64,000 nt of DNA from Paenibacillus sp. 481 (GCF_021223605.1 NZ_CP075175.1:2841001-2905000), one strand, 5' to 3'; counted from the first letter of the stretch, positions 1 through 8,844 are shown. Program-made: numbers and translations. Notes: a model not told the origin generated them from the letters alone.

Positions 1-478
1 GTGGAATCCAAGTGTTCTTTAAGCTGCGTGCAAGCTGATCGCCATTCATCACATCTGCACCGATGTCGCTTGCCTCTGCCCGCATAAGCGGCTCCAACAC
101 AAACTGATTAATGACAGCTTTATCAGCCAAACAATCCATGTAGAGCAGCATGGCATTATGCTTGCAAAATCCAAACGGACGCATGTACAGATCGGTGTTA
201 TGCCCGACTTGCTGACAAATGATATCCAAGTTGTCGTTGAGCGAGCGCTGTAACTGTTGCTCGCTATCTTTACCTGTGGCATGAGGTTGATGCAACAACT
301 GGCATTGTGTGGGTTGATTTGCGACGGTCGGTTTGGATTTGATATCTCTCCATCGCTTCATAAAGCGCTCGTTATGGCTAAGCCAGCTGAACAGCTTGTA
401 AATAGAGTACGGAATAATAAAGCTAGCTAACGCTTCTACCCAAGTTAAAAAAGTAGGAGGCTGCACATATTTCATCAT
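1..478 (-). CDS. GerA-family spore germinant receptor subunit, 5' part only
   Basis: This gene runs off the left edge; only the first 159 residues are visible. Translating the minus strand from the ATG at 478 gives an N-terminal hydrophilic region and then SLNDNLDIICQQVGHNTDLY, followed by a stretch containing YMDCLADKAVINQFVLEPLM. These match the pattern of the N-terminal domain of GerAA/GerKA-type A subunits, which sit in the inner spore membrane and sense nutrient germinants. A ribosome site (AGGTGA) lies 5 bases before the start; a second in-frame ATG follows directly. The membrane domain and partner B and C subunits would lie outside the window, so I cannot say which germinant receptor this is. 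Family call from motif recognition; start well supported. Confidence 0.82.
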   Translation of the reverse strand, partial: MMKYVQPPTFLTWVEALASFIIPYSIYKLFSWLSHNERFMKRWRDIKSKPTVANQPTQCQLLHQPHATGKDSEQQLQRSLNDNLDIICQQVGHNTDLYMRPFGFCKHNAMLLYMDCLADKAVINQFVLEPLMRAEASDIGADVMNGDQLARSLKNTWIP

Positions 479-527
479 TGTTATCACCTGTCGTTAGCAT
501 GTGCTGTTCAGCTAGGAATATGCAGAA

Positions 528-571
528 ATAAGCATCTCCCTCTTCTAAGGCAAGAAGAAGGAAATGCTTAT
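528..571 (-). terminator. Hairpin downstream of the VanW gene
   Basis: ATAAGCAT at 528-535 pairs with ATGCTTAT at 564-571, and the purine/pyrimidine-rich sequence between them extends the stem with a few mismatches around a loop near AAGGCA. It lies about 30 bases beyond the stop of the minus-strand VanW gene. The run of T after the stem on that strand is short, so it may be a weak terminator that allows some read-through to the germination gene. Confidence 0.5.
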
Positions 572-601
572 AGCGTCAACCGTAAACATTCGTTAGCCCC
601 A

Positions 602-2035
602 TTAAAAATTAGGGCCGTTAACACCGTCTTCCAACAAAGGGCCTTGCTCTTGTTTAGGTAAGGTTGGAGGCAACGTAGCATCGCCGGTATTTATCGCAAT
701 TAGGGTAGGCTGTGGTCGATATGTATCTACGGATATTTTTTCGCGTGCGACTGTTTTTCCATGTACGATCTTAATGCGGTATGTTTCTACTTTGTAGCCC
801 TTTTTCCCTTTTTGCAGTGTTTCATGTTCACCGATAGGTAGGTTCGGATTTTTAACGTACTTCACGGTCGGCTCAAGCACTTTGATCGTTTTGGTCTCCA
901 TTTTGTAAGAAACGCTTGGGTCCATCGTTCCGAATAGTTTAATTTTCAGACGATCATTTTCCGTTGCGGTGCGAATAAGTAAGTGTTTGCCTGTTGTGTT
1001 GCGAAATCTAAAATTGATGTATCCTTCGGAAAAGGTGGCATCAAGCCCGAGTGGCAAGTACGTCACTGGGAGTGAATGATTGCGACGTTCTACAATTTCC
1101 AAGCCTGTTCTAAGAACGGCATTGTACAGCGTACTGGACACTTGGCATATGCCTCCGCCAATGCCGGGGACGAGCTTGCCGTTATAAATGACGGGTGCTT
1201 CTTTGAATCCATACCGACGTGCAGTTTCCTCGATGACATTGTTATAGTCAAATATAGCGCCTGGTTTGAGGGTCGTATCATGCACCGTTTTGGAAGCTGC
1301 TGTGACGTTATGAGTTCGGCCATCCTCTGCGATAGGAAATACAGTCGAAAACTCGATAATTTTACGATCAATCCCTTCTGCTTTCAGGGACTGTACCGTT
1401 TCAGGTGGAGAAGTAATGACAAGTGGCATTTCAATTTGGATCGTGCCGCCATTTTTCCACGCGTGTGGAATCGAAGTGCGGATAAGTTGGACGAGCTGTT
1501 GTCGGTCAATGCGATACACCTTTTTTTCCTCTACGTATTCCACTTGATCCTTTTCCGTTATCCGTCTTGTGGCGTTAATCGGCTTGCCGAAGGTCGTCAT
1601 TTCCCAAGCAGGCGTAAAGCGCTGCTTCCAGACATTATCTTCCCACCGAAAAGAAAGATGCCACTCCTGTTTGAAATCCCATCTTGCCTTGAATCGCTCC
1701 CATAACGAGCCATGTTGTAATTTGTCCAGCGAGTTCCACAATTCCCTTACTTCGTAACGCACACCTAACTGAGAGAGTGTCGTGCGAACAGGGGGTGTAT
1801 GGGCTTGCCCGAAGGCGAACACAATCGGTACGTTTTCTAATTGCTGCACACGTTCGTTTAATTGTTTACGAAACTTTTCGATAGGTGTACCTCCGATTTG
1901 CCAAGCGGACAAGCGAACTTCCGGCGGAACGGTCGTTTGTGAGACGTACGTATACGCCCATCCCCACAATGAGGTCGCAATAAGAAAGAGCAAAGCTACC
2001 GCGATAAATAGTGCATGTATTTTTTTCACGCTCAA
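602..2035 (-). CDS. VanW family protein with C-terminal G5 domain
   Basis: Membrane-anchored extracytoplasmic protein of the VanW/YoaR family. After a short basic N-terminus there is one hydrophobic segment (about residues 3-25), then a long extracellular part. The VanW signature is clear around residues 260-340: PGIGGGICQVSSTLYNAVL and HSLPVTYLPLG. The last 100 residues look like a G5 domain, a fold linked to binding of peptidoglycan or N-acetylglucosamine polymers. The longest frame starts at 2080, but AGGAGG sits 6 bases before a TTG at 2035 and 12 before a GTG at 2029, so I place the start at 2035 (477 aa). Its role is probably in cell-wall or spore-envelope metabolism; the family's biochemical function is not settled, and the vancomycin-resistance name should not be read as a resistance claim. 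Confidence 0.85.
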   Translation of the reverse strand: MSVKKIHALFIAVALLFLIATSLWGWAYTYVSQTTVPPEVRLSAWQIGGTPIEKFRKQLNERVQQLENVPIVFAFGQAHTPPVRTTLSQLGVRYEVRELWNSLDKLQHGSLWERFKARWDFKQEWHLSFRWEDNVWKQRFTPAWEMTTFGKPINATRRITEKDQVEYVEEKKVYRIDRQQLVQLIRTSIPHAWKNGGTIQIEMPLVITSPPETVQSLKAEGIDRKIIEFSTVFPIAEDGRTHNVTAASKTVHDTTLKPGAIFDYNNVIEETARRYGFKEAPVIYNGKLVPGIGGGICQVSSTLYNAVLRTGLEIVERRNHSLPVTYLPLGLDATFSEGYINFRFRNTTGKHLLIRTATENDRLKIKLFGTMDPSVSYKMETKTIKVLEPTVKYVKNPNLPIGEHETLQKGKKGYKVETYRIKIVHGKTVAREKISVDTYRPQPTLIAINTGDATLPPTLPKQEQGPLLEDGVNGPNF

Positions 2036-2313
2036 GAACAGCCTCCTGCCACAGAAGAAATATGATGCCGAAAGGGACAAGCTCTTGTGGCAACCAGATG
2101 CGGATGCTTGTGTAAGGCGTCCCGTACTTCTTACTATATGCTTTCCATATGCAAAACTTTACTGTTGATTTATTCGACAATTTTGGTCTTTTTGGCTCGC
2201 CGAAATGTGAGCATTTCGTTAAAACATGTTGAAATTCGCGTCGTTTTAAAGGATTTGGAAAACAAGTGTCGAATACATAAGGGCTGATCATAATGACTTG
2301 GGAAGTGATATGT

Positions 2314-3000
2314 TTGATCGAAATGCAGGATGTTTGGAAAACGTACCAGGATGGATCACATGCTTTGCGTGGTGTTTCGGTGCGCATTGATAAGGACGAA
2401 TTCGTATACTTGGTTGGGCCATCTGGTGCTGGTAAATCGACTTTTATGAAATGTATTTATAGAGAAGAGTTGCCGACTAAAGGACAAATTTACGTAAACA
2501 GCTTCAATATTGGCAGATTGAAGCAGCGTAAAATTCCGTTCGTACGCCGTAACATTGGCGTTGTGTTTCAAGATTTTCGTCTGCTGCCAAAGCTGACAGC
2601 TTATGAAAATGTAGCGTTCGCAATGGAGGTTATTGAGGCTCCAACGCGTGCGATTAAGCGTCGTGTGCCTGAAGTGTTGGAGCTTGTTGGTTTGAAGCAT
2701 AAACTGAACAGCTTGCCATCGCAGTTATCGGGCGGTGAACAACAGCGTGTAGCTATTGCGCGCGCCATTGTAAACAATCCGTCTGTCATCGTAGCGGATG
2801 AGCCGACAGGCAACTTGGACCCTGAGACATCGTGGGAAATTATGAAGCTGCTAGAAGAGATTAATTACCGCGGCACAACGATTATTATGGCTACACATAA
2901 CAAAGAAATCGTAAATACGATGCGCAAGCGCGTTATTGCCATTGAGCATGGTCATATTGTTCGCGACGAAGTGCGGGGGGAATACGGCTATGACCTTTAA
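2314..3000 (+). CDS. ftsE: Cell division ATP-binding protein FtsE
   Basis: Cytoplasmic ABC ATPase that pairs with FtsX to couple ATP hydrolysis to activation of peptidoglycan hydrolases at the membrane. Visible motifs are Walker A GPSGAGKST, signature LSGGEQQRVAIARAI, Walker B VIVADEPTGNLD and the H-loop MATHNKE. An ATG at 2293 exists, but a TTG at 2314 follows a GGAAGTGA ribosome-site-like stretch and gives a protein beginning (M)IEMQDVWKTYQDG, which is how FtsE proteins normally begin; the resulting 228 aa equals the usual length. It overlaps ftsX by 11 bases, so the pair is translationally coupled. Confidence 0.96.
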   Translation: MIEMQDVWKTYQDGSHALRGVSVRIDKDEFVYLVGPSGAGKSTFMKCIYREELPTKGQIYVNSFNIGRLKQRKIPFVRRNIGVVFQDFRLLPKLTAYENVAFAMEVIEAPTRAIKRRVPEVLELVGLKHKLNSLPSQLSGGEQQRVAIARAIVNNPSVIVADEPTGNLDPETSWEIMKLLEEINYRGTTIIMATHNKEIVNTMRKRVIAIEHGHIVRDEVRGEYGYDL

Positions 3001-3904
3001 CACAGTAACCCGTCATTTGAAAGAAGGCGGCAAAAATGTTGTTCGCAATGGTTGGATGTCATTTGCGTCCGTTAGTTCAATTGTAATTTCGCTCTTTATT
3101 TTAGGCGTGTTTATGCTGCTGTCGTTGAATGTGAATGTACTGACACAGCAGATTGAAAATCAGGTGCAAGTTCGTGTCTTTTTAAACAATATTGATAAAA
3201 AGCAAATCGAACTGTTGGAAGTGGACATCGGCAATATGTCAGAGGTAAGCAAAGTGACGTTCGTCTCGAAGGCTGACGGCATGAAGCTGTTGCAAGAAAG
3301 CTTGGGCGAGGACGGGAAAGACTTGCTAAGTGGGTATACGGATGCGACAAATCCTTTGCCGGATTCTTTTACAGTGGAAGTATATGAGCCCAAAACGATT
3401 GCTATCGTTGCCAAAAAGATAGCCGCAGTCAATGAAACGAACAGTGCAAAGCCGATCTTAAAAGTGCAGTATGGCAAAGGCACGGTAGAGAAGCTATTTA
3501 CGTTTACGGATGCGGTGGAAAGCGTCGGTCTGATTATCGTAATCGGTCTGGGTATTACGGCGATGTTCCTCATTTCCAATACGATTAAAGTTACGATAAT
3601 GGCGCGTCAGCGTGAAATTAGCATCATGAAGCTGGTCGGAGCGACAAATTCATTTATTCGTTGGCCGTTCTTTATCGAGGGAGCTTTGCTCGGTTTGCTC
3701 GGTTCACTCGTGACAATTGGAATTTTGTTTTTTGGCTATTATCGACTTGTGTACGCTACTAATATCGAAATGGGTCTGATGATGATCAAGTTGCTTCCGT
3801 TGCAGGACATTTGGTTATCAGTAGGCGGTATTATTTTAGGTCTAGGTGTCGTGATCGGCATTTGGGGAAGTATGATTTCGATTCGTAAATTTTTAAAAGT
3901 GTAA
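2990..3904 (+). CDS. ftsX: Cell division membrane protein FtsX
   Basis: Permease-like partner of FtsE (304 aa). The N-terminus is cytosolic and basic; a first membrane helix (about residues 25-45) is followed by the extracellular loop that in this family binds the peptidoglycan hydrolase or its activator. Three more helices follow after about residue 175, with the cytoplasmic stretch ARQREISIMKLVGAT typical of the family. The start at 2990 is chosen because a GGGGGG ribosome site lies just before it and the residues match the FtsX N-terminus; the upstream ATG at 2936 lies deep inside ftsE. The next gene, an M23 peptidase with a coiled coil, is the likely extracellular partner. Confidence 0.95.
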   Translation: MTFNTVTRHLKEGGKNVVRNGWMSFASVSSIVISLFILGVFMLLSLNVNVLTQQIENQVQVRVFLNNIDKKQIELLEVDIGNMSEVSKVTFVSKADGMKLLQESLGEDGKDLLSGYTDATNPLPDSFTVEVYEPKTIAIVAKKIAAVNETNSAKPILKVQYGKGTVEKLFTFTDAVESVGLIIVIGLGITAMFLISNTIKVTIMARQREISIMKLVGATNSFIRWPFFIEGALLGLLGSLVTIGILFFGYYRLVYATNIEMGLMMIKLLPLQDIWLSVGGIILGLGVVIGIWGSMISIRKFLKV

Positions 3905-3924
3905 CGGCTCAGATGGGAGGAACC

Positions 3925-5184
3925 ATGTTCATGCAGCAACAGCACAACAAGTGGAAGCGAAAATATGCTGGGCTTCTTGTCAGCTTTGCCATCCTGTTTA
4001 CTATGGCACCACCATCAGCAGGAGCAGCATCAGAATTAGATAAAGTAAATAAACAAATTAAGCAGATCCAACGTGAAAGATGGGCTGCTGAAAAAAAGAA
4101 GCAAGCGTCAGAGCAGCAAGTGGCGCAGGCAGAGAAGCAAATCATCAAGACTGAGGCGGATTTGCAATATGTGAACAATCTTATTAACTCCGAAACGAAG
4201 AAAATGTACGAACTGTCGGGGCAAATCGATGACACGGAGTATAAATTAGAAGAGGCGGCTCTTGAAGTTGAGGAACTAAATTCACGAATCAAATCGCGTG
4301 AAAAGTTGCTTGATTCACGTGTGAGTTTAATGTACACCAACGGGTTCGTGTCCTATTTAGACGTCTTATTCAATGCGACAAGCTTCTCCGACTTCTTGGA
4401 TCGAATCGACTCTTTGCAACTGATCGTATCGCAGGATAAAGAGATTTTAGAGGTTCAACGACAAGAAAAGCAGTTGAGTGCAGCAAAGAAGCAGGAAATC
4501 GAAGTTGATTTGAAGCACTTGGAGCTGCTGTATACGAAGCGGGACAAGACGAAGCGCGAATTGATGATCAAGCAAAAAGAGAAAAAAGTCATGATTGCTG
4601 GCTATCAGGAGCAAAAAGAAAGTGCGCATGGAGCGTCCGAAGAACAGGATCGCATGTTGATGGACTTTGCCAAGAAGCGCGCAGAGTTGTATGATAAAAA
4701 AAATCGTCTCATAGAAAAGAGCAGGAAAGCCAAGGCGATCGCGGGCGCGAATACGAAGAAAAGTACAAGATACACGTATACGGGTGGTAAACTCGGTATG
4801 CCGTTACAGAGCAAGCATTATATATCATCGGGATTTGGCGGTCGAAGAGATCCGATTTCAGGCAGACGTGGTGCATTCCACGGCGGACTGGATATGGCAG
4901 CTCCACGTGGTACGGCGATTCATGCTGCTGAGAACGGTGTTGTAACCGTAGCAGGATGGCAAGGTGGCTTCGGTAATACGGTCATCATTAACCACGGCAA
5001 TAATTTGTGGACTCTTTATGCACATATTGATAGAGGCGGCATATTAGTATCAGAGGGCCAAGAGGTCAAACGTGGTCAACAAATCGCGAAGGTAGGGACA
5101 ACAGGCTATTCGACGGGATACCACTTGCATTTTGAAGTGCGTGTAAATGGAGAACGAGTCGACCCTGCAAATTATCTCAAATAA
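3925..5184 (+). CDS. Secreted coiled-coil M23 peptidoglycan endopeptidase (EnvC/CwlO-like FtsEX partner)
   Basis: 419 aa. A signal peptide (hydrophobic core around residues 16-32, ending near SAGAAS) is followed by about 230 residues of charged heptad-rich coiled coil, a basic linker, and a C-terminal LytM/M23 domain (about residues 290-419). All four expected zinc/catalytic elements are present: H-x3-D in HGGLD, YAHID, and HLHFEV. Thus, unlike E. coli EnvC, whose LytM domain is degenerate, this protein looks catalytically competent. It follows ftsX by 20 bases with ribosome site GGGAGG four bases before the ATG at 3925; an ATG at 3931 is possible. The coiled coil resembles the parts of EnvC, PcsB and CwlO that contact FtsX. 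Inference: FtsEX regulates this enzyme directly. Confidence 0.9.
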   Translation: MFMQQQHNKWKRKYAGLLVSFAILFTMAPPSAGAASELDKVNKQIKQIQRERWAAEKKKQASEQQVAQAEKQIIKTEADLQYVNNLINSETKKMYELSGQIDDTEYKLEEAALEVEELNSRIKSREKLLDSRVSLMYTNGFVSYLDVLFNATSFSDFLDRIDSLQLIVSQDKEILEVQRQEKQLSAAKKQEIEVDLKHLELLYTKRDKTKRELMIKQKEKKVMIAGYQEQKESAHGASEEQDRMLMDFAKKRAELYDKKNRLIEKSRKAKAIAGANTKKSTRYTYTGGKLGMPLQSKHYISSGFGGRRDPISGRRGAFHGGLDMAAPRGTAIHAAENGVVTVAGWQGGFGNTVIINHGNNLWTLYAHIDRGGILVSEGQEVKRGQQIAKVGTTGYSTGYHLHFEVRVNGERVDPANYLK

Positions 5185-5260
5185 TGTTGAACGAATATGC
5201 ATATACTAATAAGGATTGAACAAACGCAGACAAGTTGGATTTGACGAAGGCGGTGATCTG

Positions 5261-6703
5261 ATGGCGTTCAAAGGACGAACAGTTGCGCTCCTCGTAGGAG
5301 CAGCAGTACTTGTAAGCAGTACATTGACGATGACAGCAATGGATTTGCCCATATTTGCAAGCGGAGGACAAGCTAGCGCGAACAGTACCGGATTATCGCA
5401 GCCAGAACTGCATAAGCTGAATGCGGCGCTGTCCATTATCGAGAGTAAATACTATACACCGGTGGATCGCGAGAAGCTGGTGAATGGGGCTGTGCATGGC
5501 ATGATTTCGTCGCTTGATGATCCGTATTCCTCTTATATGGAGAAGGAAGAGGCGGAGCAGTTTAATACGAGTATCGAGGGCGCTTTTACAGGCATCGGTG
5601 CTGAAGTGACGACTGAAAATGGTCAAGTAACCGTTATTTCGCCGATTAAAGGCTCGCCTGCTGAAAAGGCGGGTGTTCGTCCGAAAGACGTGCTGTTGTC
5701 TGTTAACGGTGAGAGCTTAAAAGGGAAGACGTTAAGCGAAGCAGTAGCCAAGATTCGTGGACCGAAAGGGACAAAAGCGAAGCTTGAGGTATTGCGGAGT
5801 GGTATTTCGAAACCAATCGAAATCGAGGTCGTGCGTGACCAGGTAGATATGGAAACGGTATATCCGAAAATGATGGACGGTCAAATCGGATACATTGAAG
5901 TCCGCCAATTTGCCATGAACACGCACAAGCGGTTCGAGGAAGAATTGGTGAAGCTAGAGAAGCAAGGTATGAAAGGACTCATTATTGATGTACGGAACAA
6001 TCCAGGTGGTGTACTGGAAGTCGTACAGGATATGACAGAGCACTTTGTACCGAAAGGCAAATTAATTAATCAGGTTGAATACCGCAATAAGGAGCGCGAC
6101 AAATTCGTCTCCAAAGGTACGGACAAAGTTAAACCGTATCCGATTGCGGTGTTGACGAATAAAGGCAGTGCCAGCGCATCGGAAATTATCGCAAGTGCGT
6201 TGAAGGAATCAGCTGGAGCGAAAATCGTGGGTGAGCATACGTTCGGCAAAGGAACGGTGCAATCCAGCTACACGACGAAGGCAGCTGAGGGCAGTCTCAT
6301 TAAGGTGACTATTGCGAAATGGCTTACGCCAGAAGGCAATTGGATACATCAAAAGGGGCTTGAGCCCGACGTTTCGGTTCAGCAGCCAGATTTCTATCAT
6401 GCAGCTCCTGTCTCGCGTGAGAAGACGTTGAAGCTTGATATGAATGATGCCGATGTGAAAAATGTGCAAGTGATCTTGAACGGACTGGATTATAAAACGG
6501 ACCGTAAAGATGGCTATTTCTCACAAGGAACGGCTACTGCGTTGAAACAGTTCCAACGCGCGCATAAGCTGTCTGAAACAGGCGAAGTCGATGCAAAGAC
6601 AGCCGAGCAGCTGGAGCAGGCGATTCTGGTAGCGATGAGAGAAACGAAAAACGACAAGCAGTTGCAGAAGGCAGTTGAAACACTGCAGAAGGAAATTCGC
6701 TAA
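5261..6703 (+). CDS. ctpB: S41 carboxyl-terminal processing protease CtpB
   Basis: 480 aa, exported serine protease. Order: signal/anchor segment (residues 6-26), an N-terminal S41 region, a PDZ domain (about 85-165, beginning after GAFTGIGAEV), and the protease core with the catalytic serine in KGSASASEI and lysine in HTFGKGTVQ. A PG_binding_1 domain with GLDYKTDRKDGYFSQGT closes the protein (about 400-465). In Bacillus, CtpB cleaves SpoIVFA during sporulation signalling. The frame opens upstream at 5216, but the ATG at 5261 follows a GGCGGTGAT ribosome site and gives the length usual for CtpB. Location between ftsEX and minJ matches the conserved firmicute order. Confidence 0.93.
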   Translation: MAFKGRTVALLVGAAVLVSSTLTMTAMDLPIFASGGQASANSTGLSQPELHKLNAALSIIESKYYTPVDREKLVNGAVHGMISSLDDPYSSYMEKEEAEQFNTSIEGAFTGIGAEVTTENGQVTVISPIKGSPAEKAGVRPKDVLLSVNGESLKGKTLSEAVAKIRGPKGTKAKLEVLRSGISKPIEIEVVRDQVDMETVYPKMMDGQIGYIEVRQFAMNTHKRFEEELVKLEKQGMKGLIIDVRNNPGGVLEVVQDMTEHFVPKGKLINQVEYRNKERDKFVSKGTDKVKPYPIAVLTNKGSASASEIIASALKESAGAKIVGEHTFGKGTVQSSYTTKAAEGSLIKVTIAKWLTPEGNWIHQKGLEPDVSVQQPDFYHAAPVSREKTLKLDMNDADVKNVQVILNGLDYKTDRKDGYFSQGTATALKQFQRAHKLSETGEVDAKTAEQLEQAILVAMRETKNDKQLQKAVETLQKEIR

Positions 6704-6720
6704 CTGTCGTCGAATACATG

Positions 6721-6760
6721 GAAGGTCGCAAGCTTCGGCTTCGGCCTTCTTTGCTGTTTC
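6721..6760 (+). terminator. Rho-independent terminator after ctpB
   Basis: GAAGGTCG at 6721-6728 pairs with CGGCCTTC at 6742-6749 (one G-T pair), followed by TTTGCTGTTT. It sits just beyond the ctpB stop and separates it from minJ. Confidence 0.7.
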
Positions 6761-6877
6761 GAAATGATAGGTGCATTACAGGCATAGCCTTGCGTATTGT
6801 GCGTCGCTCGAACAATGCTGTGTGAGGCGTGGGATATAGAGAAAGCACAACAATAGAGGAAGAAAGGAGCGGATGAG

Positions 6878-8446
6878 GTGGAACTCGCAACCGAAATCGT
6901 CTATCAGGTGGCGGGAGCTTTATTACAGTGGCTGCTGTCGCCTTTTTACTGGCTGTCCATGCTGTTTATTGCTCTGTATTACAGGCGGCAAATTGTGATG
7001 GAACGCAGATTGTTTGCGGTGAAAATGCGCAGTTGGATCGAACAAACTTGGCATACGATGTTAGGTGGATTAATCGCGGGTCTAATCGTATCTGCAGCCG
7101 TGATCGGGCTAGGAATTACATTTTCGCGTGAGATTATGTTTGTTCTATGGGGACTAGCGCTATTATTTATGCTCATAAGAGTACGGTTTCTTTGCTTGGC
7201 TTATGCAGCGGGTGCGCTCGCGCTCATTCAGATGGGTCTAAATGTGTTCGCTCAAGGCTGGGTGCCTGAGGGATGGATGGGCACCGCGGTTCATGCGGTG
7301 CGCACGTTTGATGCTGCTGGGCTGCTTGTGCTAGTTGCGCTGCTGCACGCAGCAGAGGCGTGGTTGATTCGCAAGCAGGCAGTGCGCTTCGCTAGTCCTC
7401 TCTTCTTGGAGAGCAAGCGGGGGCGTATCGTCGGAGCGTACCAAATGCAGAGCATGTGGCCTGTGCCGCTATTTATGTTATTTCCGACGATGACTGCGGG
7501 AACAACGATACCGTGGACGCCGCTGTTTGGTGGCGATGTATGGCTCCAAGGGTGGAGCGTAATCGCATTCCCGATCGTGATCGGCTTCTCCGAGCTGACG
7601 TTTACACGGCTACCGCAGGAAAAGGCGTCTGTTAGCGCTTCGAGGCTATTCGCTTACGCAGCTGTGCTGCTGGCGCTTGGCTTAGCAGCTAAGTTCTGGG
7701 CGCCGTTACTGCCTGTAGCGGCTATAATGGCTGTGGTGCTGCACGAAGGGCTAATCTGGTTTAGCCGCCGTGAGGAGATTGAGCGCAGCCCGATATTTAC
7801 GCATGACGGTCGTGGCTTGCGCGTGTTGGCGGTACTGCCGGATAGTCCGGCGGCTGAGCTTGGTATTCGCACTGGCGAAGTTATTGTGAGGGCGAACGGG
7901 ATTCAGGTACGCACGAAGGAGCAGTTGCATCAGGCGCTGCGTGCCAATGCTGCTTTTTGCAAGCTTGAGGTGCTGAATTACGCAGGCGAGGTGCGCTTTT
8001 TGCAGCGAGCGCTATATGCGGGCGAGCATCACCAATTAGGGGCGCTGCTGGCGCCGGACAACCGCGTATCGTATGTCGCGGTTGCACGTCAGCCTTCGCT
8101 GTTCGCACTGCTACTCGTTGCGCCTTGGCGGCAAGCGAGAAATAGAAAGGCGGAGCGTGCTGACGAGCAGGTAGCAGCCACCTCTGAAATGGCGGATTCG
8201 GGTGGTGTAGCGATTGTATCAGAGGTGAGCAGCTTGGATAGCTCATACAACTCACATAGCTCGAATAGTCTAGATAGCTCGGATATCCCGGGTGGTATGG
8301 GTAGCTCGGGAAGCCGGGATAGCCTAAGTAGCCCGGATAGCTTAAGTAGTTCGAGTAGCGAAGAAACTACGCAGCCCCTACCACGACGTGGAGCTAACAA
8401 AGGGAAAAAACAGGACGGCGGAGCAGAGGTTAGCTCGTCGGTCTAA
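6878..8446 (+). CDS. minJ: MinJ-like polytopic PDZ division protein
   Basis: 522 aa. About seven or eight membrane helices fill residues 1-300, followed by a cytoplasmic PDZ domain (about 305-385, containing DSPAAELGIRTGEVIVRANG). In Bacillus MinJ has this layout and tethers the MinCD division inhibitor to DivIVA at poles and septa; its place next to ctpB and ftsEX supports the call. GTG start at 6878 with AAAGGAG eight bases before it. Odd feature: the tail after residue 447 is a low-complexity Ser/Asp/Leu/Gly stretch (SLDSS, DIPGGMGSSG, SPDSLSSSSSEE) coded by degenerate 9-base units, ending in a basic patch. A simple membrane PDZ protease regulator is the alternative, but there is no protease domain. 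Confidence 0.83.
   Translation: MELATEIVYQVAGALLQWLLSPFYWLSMLFIALYYRRQIVMERRLFAVKMRSWIEQTWHTMLGGLIAGLIVSAAVIGLGITFSREIMFVLWGLALLFMLIRVRFLCLAYAAGALALIQMGLNVFAQGWVPEGWMGTAVHAVRTFDAAGLLVLVALLHAAEAWLIRKQAVRFASPLFLESKRGRIVGAYQMQSMWPVPLFMLFPTMTAGTTIPWTPLFGGDVWLQGWSVIAFPIVIGFSELTFTRLPQEKASVSASRLFAYAAVLLALGLAAKFWAPLLPVAAIMAVVLHEGLIWFSRREEIERSPIFTHDGRGLRVLAVLPDSPAAELGIRTGEVIVRANGIQVRTKEQLHQALRANAAFCKLEVLNYAGEVRFLQRALYAGEHHQLGALLAPDNRVSYVAVARQPSLFALLLVAPWRQARNRKAERADEQVAATSEMADSGGVAIVSEVSSLDSSYNSHSSNSLDSSDIPGGMGSSGSRDSLSSPDSLSSSSSEETTQPLPRRGANKGKKQDGGAEVSSSV
8219..8361 (+). repeat. Degenerate 9-base repeats coding the Ser/Asp tail of MinJ
   Basis: The tail coding DNA is built of variants of AGCTCGGATAGC / AGCCCGGATAGCTTAAGTAG, repeated roughly every nine bases, producing S-S-L-D-S-S type peptide units. 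The copies are imperfect, which suggests slippage followed by drift. Confidence 0.65.
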
Positions 8447-8844
8447 TAACAAACGCACAAGTACGTACCGGAATGGTACAAACTTGTGCGTTTCTTTGTT
8501 CCGCATATGTGATATAGTATGTGTCCCATGTATATGAACGGACCATGACACAGTATGAATCTTTTTTTATTGTCCACATGTGCAACCTAAACGAGCAAAC
8601 GTTGCTCAGTTGTTAACTGTGGACAACATTTTTGAAAACGAATAAATTGTATACAGACTTGTTAACAATCTGTTGATAATGTGGTTAACATTGTGTATAA
8701 CTCGAATATTACTGTGAGTAAACTGTGAGTGACTGACTTTTTCACCATCCGATACGTGTCAAAAAGGCAAGTTATGCACGCGTTTTCAACAAAAGGTGAG
8801 TAACTAGTTATTTATTTTGTAAACGTTCTCTATTTATTAACAGG
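8447..8844. other. Convergent intergenic region with a DnaA-box-like cluster
   Basis: About 400 bases between the 3' ends of minJ and the peptide-transport ATPase, AT-rich and free of a credible gene. After a terminator it holds at least five 9-mers one base away from the DnaA box TTATCCACA: TTGTCCACA (8570-8578, plus), and on the minus strand TTGTCCACA (8618-8626), TTATCAACA (8671-8679), TTAACCACA (8680-8688) and TTATACACA (8692-8700), plus a weaker TTATGCACG at 8772-8780. No ORF or promoter needs are evident here because both neighbours end in it. Confidence 0.6.
8451..8498 (+). terminator. Rho-independent terminator after minJ
   Basis: AAACGCACAAGT (8451-8462) pairs perfectly with ACTTGTGCGTTT (8482-8493), a 12-base stem with a 19-base loop that can pair further, followed by CTTTGTT. 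The A/T flanks make it usable on both strands, so it may also stop minus-strand transcripts leaving the transporter operon. Confidence 0.8.

Noticed and set aside
1076..1705. Plus-strand frame of 209 codons within the VanW gene
   Set aside because: Antisense to the conserved VanW domain; no recognisable motif and no ribosome site.
602..2035. Vancomycin-resistance gene
   Set aside because: VanW-domain proteins are widespread in firmicutes; there are no vanH, vanA/B or vanX genes here.
8570..8780. Chromosomal replication origin
   Set aside because: DnaA-like boxes are imperfect and the neighbours are minJ and a transporter; no dnaA, dnaN, rpmH or other origin-linked gene is nearby.
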